Source: Vicia villosa (lineage: Eukaryota; Streptophyta; Magnoliopsida; Fabales; Fabaceae). From it: 64,000 bases of DNA. Both the position numbers and the translations under genes were made by a program. Location of the stretch: the NCBI RefSeq assembly GCF_029867415.1, contig NC_081183.1:51229133-51293132 (forward strand). The letters are read 5' to 3'. Of this stretch, positions 22,156 to 34,469 are shown piece by piece; within the stretch, counting starts at the first letter, position 1; each line of letters begins with the position of its first letter. The notes below the pieces were generated by a model. The model did not search any database and was not told where the DNA came from. It was given only the letters and a program-made list of their open reading frames with translations.

Positions 22156-22878
22156 TGTGTTTTTGCAGAATAAGCCAGTCCCTCGAATACGAGGATACCT
22201 CAGCTATGCTGCCTCGATAACTAAAGGTCATACGACCCTAAATGATACGACCCTAAATGATGCTGCCTTCGATACACAAATATGACCTCGACCCTCGGAA
22301 GTTGCCTACGGAAAAAGGCTGAGGTATCTTCTGGCTGCCTACGAATAAGGCTTATTCTGATCCTTACCTTAGACTACCTGCCCTCCTATGGCATGGGACA
22401 GTCTTATGGCAAAGGATATTTCGATGACCCTTCAACCTCCAAATGAAAGGCTTCCTGCCCTCTTATGGCAAGGATAGACCCTTTCATTCTGAAAGGCTAA
22501 AAAGAGACCTATCATCTGAGTTTAAGGTAATTGCCCCTAATTGCCTTGCAATGCTCATCTTTAATATTCTTTCTCACAATCCTTCAAAACTGGCTACGCT
22601 CATTTACGAGCTAAAGTCCATTTTTCCTCTTTCATCTACATTTTCTGAAAACGAGCAAGCAAAGCAATTAAGAGCCCATGGAAAACCATGGATGCAAAGG
22701 GTGCCTTACACCTTCCCTTTGCATAAATTACCCCCCGAACTTAGATTTCTTTAAAAAGGTTTTTTTCTGTTTCTTTTTGCCTTTCCGAATTTGTTTGGAT
22801 AAAATAAAAGTCGGTGGCGACTCATGCTTAACCGCGACATTTCGATCGATAAAAAGTCAGTTCACCGTATTACAGAAC

Positions 22879-22895
22879 TGGCGACTCTGCTGGGG
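22879..22895 (+). other. Primer binding site of nested element
   Basis: TGGCGACTCTGCTGGGG, 4 nt after LTR A. It extends the 12-nt core seen at 11127, consistent with the tRNA-Arg primer of Ogre elements. It exists only once because unit A lost its own left LTR and PBS. Confidence 0.8.
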
Positions 22896-23819
22896 ACAAA
22901 ATTCGATAAAAGAGGGGTTACCTTAAAAGTTTAGGATTCACTTAAATGTTTTCTATTGTTTGCTTTGTTTGTTTTATTTTTCAGGGCTGTTTTGGGAAAA
23001 TTGAAGGACGAATCCTATTCCCGGATTCAAGAACACTTAAGATTAGGAGTGGCATAGTCATGGCGACCTCTTTCACATATGTGGGAGATGAGTCAATATG
23101 AAGTTCACGCTTGAGTTAGGACTCCATAGCATATGCACACCTTTCTCAAATGAGGGGGGTCTATGTATATGTCTGTGGGTGCGCCGGAGCTCAAGGACCT
23201 TTAGTTACCCTTAACCCATCCTGGCCTTTAGGAACGTAGTGGGGGGACTACTCTTGACAAATGTTGAGAACTAGTCGCTACCCGATGCTACAATTCAGAT
23301 AGGTCCTTTCTCAAAGTATCATTGCATGATGCGAATGTATCATGTCCGAGGGTGCTTTAGAAGGGCTGACAATTCTGGATGACTTGTAGAACCCGTTGCT
23401 GAAATCTCCTTATCCATAGAAATACCCTTGGGAAGGACACCTGATCAGACTCCATGCAAGCCTTAAGCCAAAAATTGTGTGACTTGTGTGACTTGTTTGT
23501 GTTTGCTACTAACCTTCATTTCCTTGCAGGTTTTGTTAAAAGGACTTGTTTGTCCTTACTATCTCACGCTATGCCTAATGAACTGCATTCGCATGACATC
23601 ATGACATCATGACATCATAAGCATAACATGATTTAACTAACCCTTTCAAGGATCTTAGGGATTTAGGGCGCACAATTTCAGGGACTCCTATCAAGGACTG
23701 ATTTCCTAATCAAGGGGCAAGAGGATTTATTTTCCTCTTGTCACACACCTTCCAATTCAAAGACTCAGTACCTAGCAAGGGGCTAGAGGATTTATTTTCC
23801 TCTGGCCATGTATCTTCAA
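22896..23819 (+). other. Unique leader of nested element
   Basis: Non-coding 5' internal region present only once in the window. It contains a (GACATCAT)3 run near 23595 and two GAGGA...TCCTC palindromes around 'tttatttt' (23710, 23788). The junction at 23820 marks where copy A begins at 15180. Confidence 0.7.
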
Positions 23820-26800
23820 ATTCAGAAGTATCCCGAATCAGAGGCGATGACCCACTCGATATGGTGAGCTTGATTCTCAAAGAAAGACGTTCCAAGACAA
23901 GGTTCAGATTTCTTCAGACAAAGGCCCGACCAAATCATTTTCTAATGTTACTAACTAAATGCCTAAAGATCCTTGAAAATTATTGCATTTGCATTTATAA
24001 CATCGCATAACAGGTTTCTCACAACAAGCATCTCATCCTCCCTTGTTGTTTACTTCATCATAAATGGATTTCGAGCAATCAGCCAAACACCTCCAGGCTC
24101 GGAATATGCGATCCCAGACTTTGATTCTGAACTCACCTAAGGGGCAAGAAGAATTGAAGACACTCCTATTCTTGGGGTACAATTACAATGCGAGATGCAC
24201 TTATTATTCGAACAATCATGGTTATGGTGTAAAGGATGGTAGACCGTTGAAGCATGCGATTAAAGATCTAATCATGACACTCAAACCAGAAAAGACCACG
24301 ACAATGAAGTCACGACAACTGAGTCATGACAACAAAGTCACGACAACTGAGTCACGATAACGGAATCACGACAACTGAGTCACGATAATGGAATCACGAC
24401 AACGAAGTCACGACAACTGAGTCACGATAATGGAATCACGACAACTGAGTCACGATAATGGAATCACGACAACTGAGTCATGATAATGAAGTCACGACAA
24501 CTGAGTCACGATAATGGAATCACGACAACTGAGTCATGATAATGGAATCACGACAACTGAGTCACGATAATGGAATCACGACAACTGAGTCACAACAGTC
24601 AATTCACTCATATGATCCAGACGCTCAGGGCAATCGAGCCAACGAATTCTAACACCTACATTCCTGACTATAATCCCAATGCGAGGTGCGCGTACCATTC
24701 CAACATTCTTGGACATTACACAAACAATTGCTGGACATTAAAGAATAAGACTCAAGATCTGATCAATGACGGAGAAATCAAATCCAACCCTCCTAAAACC
24801 CCTGTGGTGATCACCGCTCCTATGCCTAAGTCATGACAAGACTGATTGACGTCTAGATGAACAAACTTTTGGATCATTAGATCTACTTTCATTTGCAAGT
24901 TTCTTTTCTGTTTGTTTAAACATTTGACTCATGATAGACATTATCTGTTTTAATAATCATCATTAGTGCATTGCATATATTTGTCTTGAATAAATTATTT
25001 CGCTATCACTCATTTTAAAATATGTCTCTACTTTGCATATGTTTTGTGATACTCGACTCCTACTAAAGCTGTATGCCTTTTGAGGGAGGATGACGAAAAC
25101 GATACCACAACCTCATACAGTATGCTTTTGAGCGGACTATGCTGACGATGTACAGGCATTGTTTCAATTCCTAAACAGTGGAGATATAAGGATGTTAATC
25201 CCTCGTCAACCCCTTTTAGCCAAAGAAGTAGAAGTTTCTTTCTTGTACTAATTAAAACCCTTGATCATAACCTGGGGCAGGGTAGTTCTCAGTTAATTTG
25301 GCTGTGCATTCTATTTTAAGAGAATCATTCAGTACACCTTTCAACAAAGGTTTCAATCACAAGCGTTCATCCGCACACATACAAGAAGTGTTGGAGATGT
25401 CAATCAAAAGCGAATAATGGCTCATCAATCATTAAGCAAGGCAGTCAATATCTTTCAAAAAAAAATGAATAAATATATGTACAAAGAAAAGCCTGCTAAG
25501 TCAAAAAACAAAAAGATGACTTAGGCAAAAATCGAGGCATCCCGCTGACTGTAAGCTTAAAATAGACAGTTCAGGCAAAAGTTAGGGATATCAAAAGATG
25601 AAAAAAGAGAAGTCAATAAATTCCTGAACGACACAATGTTGTGACTACCGAAAGGAAGAAGTGACTGCCATCTCAAAAATTCTCTTTGTTTGTGAACCAT
25701 CATCATTATCAAAGGTGCAAATCCAAAAGTCTCTTGAAACCTGAATGCATAAGTTGAAATTAACTGAGTTTAGGACTGAAGATCATCACGAAGAAGGGGA
25801 TGGGTATAAATAAATTTTTGAGCCTTTATCCTTTGTTTCTTAAACCGTGAACCAAGCCACGTTACAACCCTCGAAAGTCCTAACTGAAGCATGGTTAGTT
25901 CGAAAGCATACTGCCGCCAAAAAGGTATCCTGACTCCTTAAGGTTTACTAAAATGCTGAGTCGATATTTCGCTTCTACAAGAATAGCATGTTTTTACAAA
26001 TATCACGCTTTTACATCTCTTGTTTTAGATGTTTTTTTCTTTTTCAAAAACTCGAGACAAACGTATGCATTGCATCTCATGAATTCATTATTAAACATAT
26101 TCTGCTACATAATTTTAAATGTTAGCGTCAGAAAGAACTTGCACAGGGTACAACTAATGACTGAAAGTTATCCCGACAGACAAGATTACTCCGAGAAGCA
26201 ATGTCCCCTACGTATACAAGGGGCATGGCACGCTTTGCTCAATCAATCTGGGGCAATTAAGTCAAGATTCCGAGAATCTCTCAAGGATGCCAAAACAATC
26301 AGGGGCCTCATCCTAAGTTTATGATTACTGGGGGCATGTTGCTCATAGTAAAGTCCTCGCGAGGCGAATCTTTCCAAAGTTCCTACTAACTGGGGCAAAT
26401 CTATGCAAGTCCAGTTTTACATCCTTACCAAATACTCAGTGGCGTGTTCTAATCAAATCCAGGAATGGTAGTACTATAATACTGGGGGCAATGTTCAAGG
26501 CATCCATGCGTTCCCGTAATTCCGATTTCACAAGATCATATCCCCACGGAGTAATCATTAAGAAGATATCTTCAAACGCTCTCGACAAAGACATGGCTCC
26601 CCAACAAAGTGTACATGTTCAACACTGCTGGTTCTCCAACACTTTGCTCTTCTCCAACATGGGTTACTAATACTTTTAGCCCCAATCAGGGTCCATCAAG
26701 TTACTGATCATCCCCAAGCAAGAATCATAAATTCCCAGCTAAGCATTTTCAAATAAGATCAGACATCAAAATCACAAGGACATAGAGATTTATTTTCTCA

Positions 26801-27848
26801 ATCAAGACTACATAAATCACATATCATATGTCATAAACGTATTCATACATTGCATACATTACCTCGTAATGAATTCATCCATAACATACAAAGTTTCTCA
26901 TTTATTTTGAGGGACTCATTACATAATACATGCATCATGACATTGCATAACTATACCTATTGCAGGATACAGGTACCGACAAATGAACGAAATCTCCAAA
27001 TTTCCAAGATCTAATTCAGCTACTACGAATGGTACTGACACGGTCAACGCTCGAAGATCTAATTCTATTACCACGAACGGTAATGACACGATCATTTTCA
27101 AAGATCTAATTCAGCTACTACGAATGGTACTGACACGGTCAACGCTCGAAGATCTAATTCATTTACCACGAACGGTAATGACACGGTCATTCTCCAAGAT
27201 CTAATCCAGTTACTACGAACGGTACTGACACGATCAACTCTCAGAGATCTAATTCCATCATCACGAACGGTGTAGACACGATCACTGACCTTCCCAGTCT
27301 AATTCAGTTACTACGAACAGTGCTGACACGACAAGAGAATCTAATTCTATCATCACGAACGATGTAGACACGATTATCTCTCCAAGATCTAATTCGGTTA
27401 CTACGAACGGTACTGACACGATCAACTCTCAGAGATCTAATTCCATCATCACGAACGGTGTGGACACGATCAACTGTTTCCGAAGTCTAAATACAGTTAT
27501 TACGAACGGTACTGACACGACAAAAAGATCTAATTCTATCATCACGAACGGTATAGACACGATCATCTTCCAAAGTCTAATTCAGTTACTACGAACAGTG
27601 CTGACGCGAACAACCCTCCTAAAATCTAATTCATCTGCTATACGATCAACATTCAAACAATTACTTCCCAAAAACTTCAGTCTCAACATCTAGATGGCAT
27701 CTTAAAGCCCATCTCCGACAAAAGTACCTACTCCAGCTAGGGAAAATTTCTTGGTATTCTAGTGTTCAATCATCTTCCACCTTCAGATACCGACTGGCAT
27801 ACAAACCACTCTACATCTTCAGGTTTAAGATAATTGAACAGGGGCAGC
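23820..27848 (+). repeat. Internal 3' region of nested element, copy B
   Basis: Near-identical to 15180-19209. It contains the same degenerate finger frame (24064), the 21-unit 14-bp minisatellite (24297-24590), the finger remnant (24597-24836), hairpins (25491-25576), the 47-bp array (27006-27624) and the PPT (27834-27848). No complete gene. Confidence 0.9.
25491..25576 (+). other. Conserved hairpin pair, nested copy B
   Basis: Same pair as at 16852-16937, without differences that I can see. Confidence 0.65.
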
Positions 27849-30800
27849 TGTCATACCCCAAAATTTGCCCACACATTTTCTCCTATTCAAATTCAAATCA
27901 AAACACAAAGCCTCAAGACACACTCTCCTATACAAGGCTCTAAAACTAGGGTTTGGCTCACTCAAAGGAAAATCAGTGAATCAATGGCTCCAAGACATCT
28001 CATATGGCTCAATACATCTCACATTATCTCTATGACAAGTATCAAGGATCATTTCAAAGAATTGGTCACTCAATTATTCAGAAAGTCAACAAAAAGTCAC
28101 TTTTTTCAAAAGGACATAAAATGAGCATGGAAAATAATTTTGATATGAGACCAAAGACACTGGTTAGAGGACTCTCTGAGGTTTCTAAAAAGTCCTAGAA
28201 CTCCCCCATATCTTATAATTTGAGGGAGATATGCCTTGTCAAAGTTGGTCGATTTTAAGAGAAAAAATGTGAAACAAAAGGCTTCAAATTGAATTTTTTT
28301 TGCAAAGGAGCCCAATCTTTTTGGCCCAATCTTGTTCCTCAAGTTACTTAAGACTCCACATCTAATGGCCACGAATTATTGATGAGTATTTGATTTTATG
28401 TGAATTTTTATTCATTAAAAAAGGTCAATTTAATCAAATAATTTGAAGGAAAATAGTGAAGATTTGATTTAATCTATTTTTTAACCATAATCAATCAACA
28501 ATTATATCACATAATCACCACAAATTCGTGCTAAGAATATTGGTGAGAAAAGATTGGAATTTGGTTATTTTAGAAACATTTACAAAGCAAGTTTCAATCA
28601 AATTTCAATATTTGATTTGGTGAAGATTTGATCAAATTTCATTACCCTAAATCCATCTCTATAAAGACCAAAACGTGTGCCAATATTGAGGGTCGAAATG
28701 ATAAGGATTTTGCAGCCAAGGAACCCTAGAAAACTTCAAAAAAGTCAAGAAAACTCAATTTTCGTTTTGGAGGACACAGAGGTTCTCAAGACAAATCGAA
28801 GATTGAAACACATTCCTGAGGCTGCTCCGAAGCTATTGCAATCACCATCATCAATTAGAACGCTCAGAATCATCATCGTTATCCCACGGTTTGCTCAAAT
28901 TTTCGTTAATGTCAATCACGAGTTTTTGCGCATTATAAATTAAATTTGATTGCATATTGGTGTTTATATCGATGCTTATGATGTTTCTGGAGATTGAATT
29001 TGATTTTGAAACTTGTTTGAAAGATTCACCATGGTTAGGGTTTAGAAGCTCCGAGTTAGGGGTTCTGATTCTAGGCCGAATTGGATCAAATGGACGTTAC
29101 TGTCACGTTCGGGAGACCAAAACAAATTGATCTATGGCTTCCCCTTTGATTTTTACTGCTTGAATAATGTTTTATGAGTGTGCAGGGCTAAGAGAACGCG
29201 CAAAAATTGTTGCCCAAAAGCGTTGCTGTTGTTTTAATGTAACGAGGAAGATGAAGGACATGGGCGCCAGTTTCTGTTTTAAATTTTCTTAAACTTGTTT
29301 TTTTATTATATTATATTCGTTGTGTTTACATAACAGCAGACGAGCCATGGCTTAGTGGAGAGCGCGCGCATGACATATCTATCCGCAAGGACCAGGGTTC
29401 GAGCCTGGCCTCTTGCAAATGTTTTATCTATTTTCTTCTTCATACAAGATTTCAGATCCAGTGCTTGAAGCTCATGAGAACTCACGATACGCCTGGCATT
29501 ATCAACTATCAGATTGCTCCAGCAATAGATCTAACGCCTTTGGGAGGGCATGTGCACCATGGACCTACAGCCATGCACTACACAAGATCAGCTAAGTATC
29601 TTTTCCAAGTTTTTTTATAGTTTATTACATAAACTAGTTTTATTTTTATATGTTATTTGTTTAAACCTTTTTATATAAATCTCTTTTAAAAATAAAACCT
29701 TTTTCTAACTCCTCTTTTTCTTCCTTACAAAAATATAATAAATAAACTTTTATTTTATTTTGTTTGTTTTAGTCATTGTTAATAATTTGTTTTTTTTTTA
29801 AATGTTTTAAATCAATTTGATTCATTTAATCATTTAATTAATTTTTATTAATTGATTAAAAGATATATTAGGTTTAGAAAATTTAATCGAAATCCTATTT
29901 TCACCTATTTAATTAATTGGGTTGAAAACCAACAATTAACTTGTTCTATTAACCATGGCTAACTTGTGCCCTAATCAGAGTTTACGAGAATTTGCCCTAC
30001 ACTAAAAATATCCTTTTTTTTTTGTGTATTCTTTTCAGGGTTAGCAACAGGGTTTCTCCCGACTGTGCGCCACACCTATTACGAAGCTAAGTCCTGACTC
30101 TATACTTATTTAAATATTTGTTATTTTGCCTCTTTGATTAAAAATTATGGTTTTATCTTCAAAAGTCAATGGACTCTTCCTACACTCACTTTCTTTCCTT
30201 TGCCTTTGTCAAACCTTTTCAGGGTTAGCAACAGGATTTTGCCTCCGACTACAAACCATATCAGATCAAATTCGAGAGCTAATTCTCAATGGTCAGAGTC
30301 AACGCTTCTGGCAAACCCTTGCCCTCAACCCTGTCAGGCAAAGCTAAGTACTTTCTCTCTATTCTATTTTTAATTTATTATTCTATTTTCTTTTGTGGTT
30401 AATGAAGTTTGCCCTCGAACTTGATAATGCACTCACTCTCTGCTTTTTGCCTCTTCTTTCTCCTTTTCAGGCTTTGTCAATTGCCAAAGCTACGTTGTTG
30501 GTAACCCTAAAACCCTATTTTTATTTTATGCCTTTTATTATTATTACTTATGTCAAACCCTATTAAGGGATCCGCTGGTTACAATCTCCCTCCCCCATAT
30601 TTGTTAATTATTTGTTAAACTGCGTGGTTAGTAATTTAGGGAGTGCAACTCTGAATCAATTAGAATCATTAAATACAAGATAAATAACTGAACTGAACCA
30701 CGTGATTGTGGCACACACACACTCTTTTGGGGTAACCTCCATGTTGCCTTGTTGCCTTGTTGCCTTGTTGCCTTGTTGCCTGTTGCCTGTTGCCTTTGTG

Positions 30801-31515
30801 TTTTTGCAGAATAAGCCAGTCCCTCGAATACGAGGATACCTCAGCTATGCTGCCTCAATAACTAAAGGTCATACGACCCTAAATGATACGACCCTAAATG
30901 ATGCTGCCTTCGATACACAAATATGACCTCGACCCTCGGAAGTTGCCTACGGAAAAAGGCTGAGGTATCTTCTGGCTGCCTACGAATAAGGCTTATTCTG
31001 ATCCTTACCTTAGACTACCTGCCCTCCTATGGCATGGGACAGTCTTATGGCAAAGGATATTTCGATGACCCTTCAACCTCCAAATGAAAGGCTTCCTGCC
31101 CTCTTATGGCAAGGATAGACCCTTTCATTCTGAAAGGCTAAAAAGAGACCTATCATCTGAGTTTAAGGTAATTGCCCCTAATTGCCTTGCAATGCTCATC
31201 TTTAATATTCTTTCTCACAATCCTTCAAAACTGGCTACGCTCATTTACGAGCTAAAGTCCATTTTTCCTCTTTCATCTACATTTTCTGAAAACGAGCAAG
31301 CAAAGCAATTAAGAGCCCATGGAAAACCATGGATGCAAAGGGTGCCTTACACCTTCCCTTTGCATAAATTACCCCCCGAACTTAGATTTCTTTAAAAAGG
31401 TTTTTTTCTGTTTCTTTTTGCCTTTCCGAATTTGTTTGGATAAAATAAAAGTCGGTGGCGACTCATGCTTAACCGCGACATTTCGATCGATAAAAAGTCA
31501 GTTCACCGTATTACA
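27849..31515 (+). repeat. LTR B (3' LTR) of nested element
   Basis: 3667 bp, TGTCATACCC to ATTACA, joined at 31516 to outer Ogre gag. It carries the TATA box at 28660, the tRNA-like module at 29340-29425 and the intron-like modules. The ORF that appears to begin at 31465 starts inside this LTR and only its part after 31516 is gag. Confidence 0.92.
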
Positions 31516-32016
31516 TTATCCTTCAAAGATACTAATCCAAACGTCCAAGCAAATCCTTTGCCGCAGCATAAAGAAGCTTCAGTAAATCTGATAGATCAAC
31601 ACCCCAACGTCATTCAAATCTACGACATTCGTCAGATAAGGGAAAATCTTGTCAAGATGCACGCTAGACAAGCTGGGTACGGTCATGTACCACCTCACAA
31701 CTACTTCACATGTGAAATTTGTCCAAAGAATAATCAAGGATGTGCTATAGTTCAAGCTGCATTACAAGAACAAATGGACTTGGGATGGATTCAACATATC
31801 CGAGTCAGGACTGAACATGACATCAACATGGTTCAAGGATGTCCAGGAGAATACAAAATCTACAAAGTTGAAGACCTTGAAGGATCGGTAGTCAGGTTCC
31901 ACAAAACTTTAAATGGACTTGCCTACTTTGGAACAGATTTCCACGCTTACAGTAGATGCGAAATCTGTCGAAGAAATTCACTAGGATGTTTGCGTGTTCG
32001 CAACGGCATTCAAAGC
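31516..32016 (+). pseudogene. gag: Ogre gag, C-terminal part with duplicated CxxC module
   Basis: Resumption of the outer Gag after the nested insertion (LSFKDTNPNVQANPLPQ). It holds two similar modules of about 80 residues, each with C-E-I-C-x5-G-C (CEICPKNNQGC near 31711; CEICRRNSLGC near 31960), a conserved 'R' and 'Q..MD' tail. The minus-strand Ogre has one such module (CRICLVNPRGC). The frame shifts at about 32012, probably by loss of one A, so this part is out of frame with protease. Confidence 0.8.
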
Positions 32017-33128
32017 TGATGGATGACAATACCATTACTGTTCTTGCCAACAGAGAAGATGATGAAGTCTTTACCGTATCTCCTCAAATTAATCAAGATG
32101 AACCTATGCAAGTTAAGTATGATAGCAGGAAGACAGCAGTTGCACCACTAGTCATCTACTTACCAGGTCCTGTACCGTATGAGTCCAGCAAGGCTATACC
32201 ATACAAGTACAATGCTACATTCATTGAAAATGGTAAGGAAATACCATTACCATCTGTTGTCAACATTGCTGATGTTAGTCGAGTCACCAGAAGTGGACGA
32301 GTCTTCAACAGAACAACAGAAAATATGGAGAAACCTTCGGAGGGAGTACCACATAGGCAAGACAATCATCCGACCAATGTTGTTCAAGCGAAAGAAAATG
32401 ATGAGATCTTGAAGTTAATCCAGAGGAGTGAATACAACATTGTAGACCAATTACTACATACTCCATCTAGGATTTCTGTTCTTTCCCTGCTATTGAGTTC
32501 TGAAGCTCATAGGGAAGCTCTACAGAAAGTTTTGGAACAAGCTTTCGTAGAACCAAGTGTTACAATAAGCCAATTCAACAACATCGTTGCCAACATTTCC
32601 GCCGGAACTAGCCTAAGTTTCTGTGACGAAGATCTTCCTGAAGAAGGAGTGGACCACAATCTTCCACTTTACATCTCAGTTGGCTGCATGGGTGATACAC
32701 TCACAGGAGTCCTAATAGACAATGGATCCTCTCTCAACGTCATGCCGAAATCAACATTGTCAAGATTATCTTTCGAAGATTACCCTCTAAGAAAAAGTCA
32801 TGTCATCGTCAAAGCATTTGATGGATCAAGAAAGTCAGTTTTCGGAGAAGTAGATCTTCCCATAACTATTGGACCTCAGACGTTCAAAATCACTTTCCAG
32901 GTTATGGACATTCCAGCACAATACAGTTGTTTGCTAGGTCGCCCATGGATTCATGAGGCTGGGGCAATTACTTCAACACTTCATCAGAAACTGAAGTTCA
33001 TAAGAAATGACAAATTGGTAACCGTATGTGGAGAACGAGCTCTAATCGTCAGCAACCTGTCATCATTCTCCGACATAGAACCAAAAGAAGTTGTTGGAAC
33101 TAAATTCCAAGCACTTTCCTTGGACTAA
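32017..33128 (+). pseudogene. pol: Ogre aspartic protease region
   Basis: Frame 0 product running to TAA at 33126. A retropepsin-like core has the active site VLIDNGSSLNVMPKSTL (DNG at 32718-32726), a SVFGEVDLPI flap-like region and LLGRPWIHEAG. It normally processes the Gag-Pol polyprotein. The active-site triplet is D-N-G where the minus-strand Ogre has D-T-G; I recall D-N-G in other plant Tat-type elements, so it may be a variant and not a lesion. The TAA at 33126 interrupts a frame that continues on the other side. Confidence 0.85.
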
Positions 33129-34144
33129 GGAAAGGAGAAAGCAGTGTCTATTTCTTCCTACGAAGATGCAATCCAAGTTGTAAAGGATGGCACTACCAGT
33201 GGTTGGGGGCACATTAATATTCCTACCAACAACAAGAACAGAACAGGAATTGGATTCTTTCCGACATCATCAAGAGCTATCCCAGGGATTGAGGTAGTTC
33301 TCCCTATTCAAGAAACTTTCTGCAGTGGAGGTTTTCTTCAACCTGTTCAACAAGCAGTCAATACCATCGGTACGGAAAACACCAATGAAGAGGAATGGTT
33401 ATCCTATATTAACAAAGCAGGATACATCTCCCTACCAGAGTCTGATCCACCTTGCTGTTATCCGACTAAAGGATCTGAAAGTAAGACTCAACCAAGCAGG
33501 GATGAAGTTACTGACAGCTTCACCACCAGAAGTCATGGTTCATCAGAAGAAGTTCCTCCTATCCCCGAAGAGACTTGGGATACATTAGGAGAACCAAGCG
33601 GAAAATTCGACTACATGGTGAAATACTCCGCTCCTGAAAGTTCAAGAATCTCTCTTGAAGATATTGTTCCAACTGGATGGAACATTGATTATGAGTACCT
33701 CTCTCAGCCAAAATAGATGTATAACCCTTGCTATTCATCAGCATCTGGTGAAATCATCATTGAGGATTATATCCCCAAGTCACCTTCCGAGGCTACGGAT
33801 CTAGAGTTCACATATCTAGTCAATGCCATCTTGGGAAAAGAGCAAGACCAAAATACAGAAGAGGATGGTCTCGAAAGTGTCTCCGACAACGAGTCTCTCC
33901 ATTCAGAAGATTGGAAGTTTCCTCAAAAGAAAGTTCGACATACTCCACTTGGAAATGGGTATGCTCACACCGCTCAGTCTGCTGAAGTAGAAGAAGATCG
34001 TCTGAGTGTTGCAAAGACAGTGGTTGGTAAATCAAGACCTACCACGGGCCAGCTTAAGCCTAAGGTTCCAGATTACTTAATGCACAATGGGGTTCGCCAC
34101 TACTGGACAGCTGTTGAAGTTTCAACTGTTGTTCGCACTCCTAA
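33129..34144 (+). pseudogene. pol: Ogre pro-to-intron linker region, two nonsense codons
   Basis: Continuation of the protease frame up to the intron donor. It matches the end of exon 1 in the minus-strand Ogre at the start (SSYEDAIQVVKDG, GIGFFPTSS), then is longer and acidic. It is separated from protease by TAA 33126 and interrupted by TAG 33714, where the same frame continues directly (MYNPCYSSASGE). No catalytic domain is recognised. It ends RHYWTAVEVS...TPK, just before the donor at 34145. Confidence 0.7.
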
Positions 34145-34469
34145 GTAGGAACTTTCACCGTTATTTTATCCTCTCACCATAGCCCAGGGTGAAGAGATGT
34201 TTCATAGGGCTTTGCATTTTACTATTTCTTAGGAAAATGTCCCTCTTTGCTTCGCCCAAAGCAATAGAGTTTTGTTTTATAGGGTCTTTGTTTCAAAAAA
34301 TGACTGTCCATAAATAAAAATGTCATTCTGTTCCTTCGTTTAGTTTTCCCTTTTCTTTTTTCGGAAATTGGTAATCCTAAAAAACACCCTTAAAAAACAT
34401 CAAAAATCATTAACTGCATACACCGAGTCTTCCCTCGTTGTCTAAATAAAACTTATCACACATATGCAG
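34145..34469 (+). other. Ogre pro/RT intron (325 bp)
   Basis: Donor AA|GTAGGA at 34145; acceptor ATATGCAG|ATTAATC at 34469. Removing it skips the in-frame TAG at the donor and joins protease and RT in one frame (phase: two bases before, one after). The minus-strand Ogre has the same architecture and phase, with the same ATTAATC after its acceptor (53034-53298). A spliced intron at this place is an established feature of Ogre elements. Confidence 0.85.

Larger units (their letters stand above)
19210..22874 (+). repeat. LTR A of nested element
   Basis: 3665 bp, TGTCATACCC to CCGTATTACA, followed by a PBS, so it acts as a 5' LTR for unit B. It carries a TATA box at 20022, a tRNA-like module at 20702-20787, three intron-like modules (20952-21829) and an 8-bp microsatellite (22103-22155). 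It is near-identical to LTR B; differences include 20311 and 20583. Confidence 0.9.
15180..31515 (+). mobile_element. Nested Ogre-like non-autonomous element, partial tandem (internal-LTR-internal-LTR)
   Basis: 15180-22874 and 23820-31515 are near-identical direct copies (about 7.7 kb), separated by a unique 945-bp leader with a PBS. The order is internal 3' part A, LTR A (19210-22874), PBS and leader (22875-23819), internal 3' part B, LTR B (27849-31515). The right edge is a clean LTR end (TTACA then outer gag). The left edge is not an LTR: it starts in the middle of the internal region. One full unit would be about 12.3 kb with no pol. Most likely an LTR-internal-LTR-internal-LTR tandem formed and a deletion then removed the leftmost LTR, its leader and about 54 bp of outer gag. 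Copy differences seen by eye include 15987, 16004 and 16796. Confidence 0.85.

Noticed and set aside
22443..22754. 103-codon ORF in the nested LTR
   Set aside because: Lies across the end of the LTR leader; no recognisable domain. Its near-identical twin at 31084 only reflects LTR duplication.
31465..31515. Apparent ATG start of a 184-codon protein
   Set aside because: The start lies in LTR B of the nested element; only the part after 31516 is Ogre gag, so the ORF is a chimera made by insertion.
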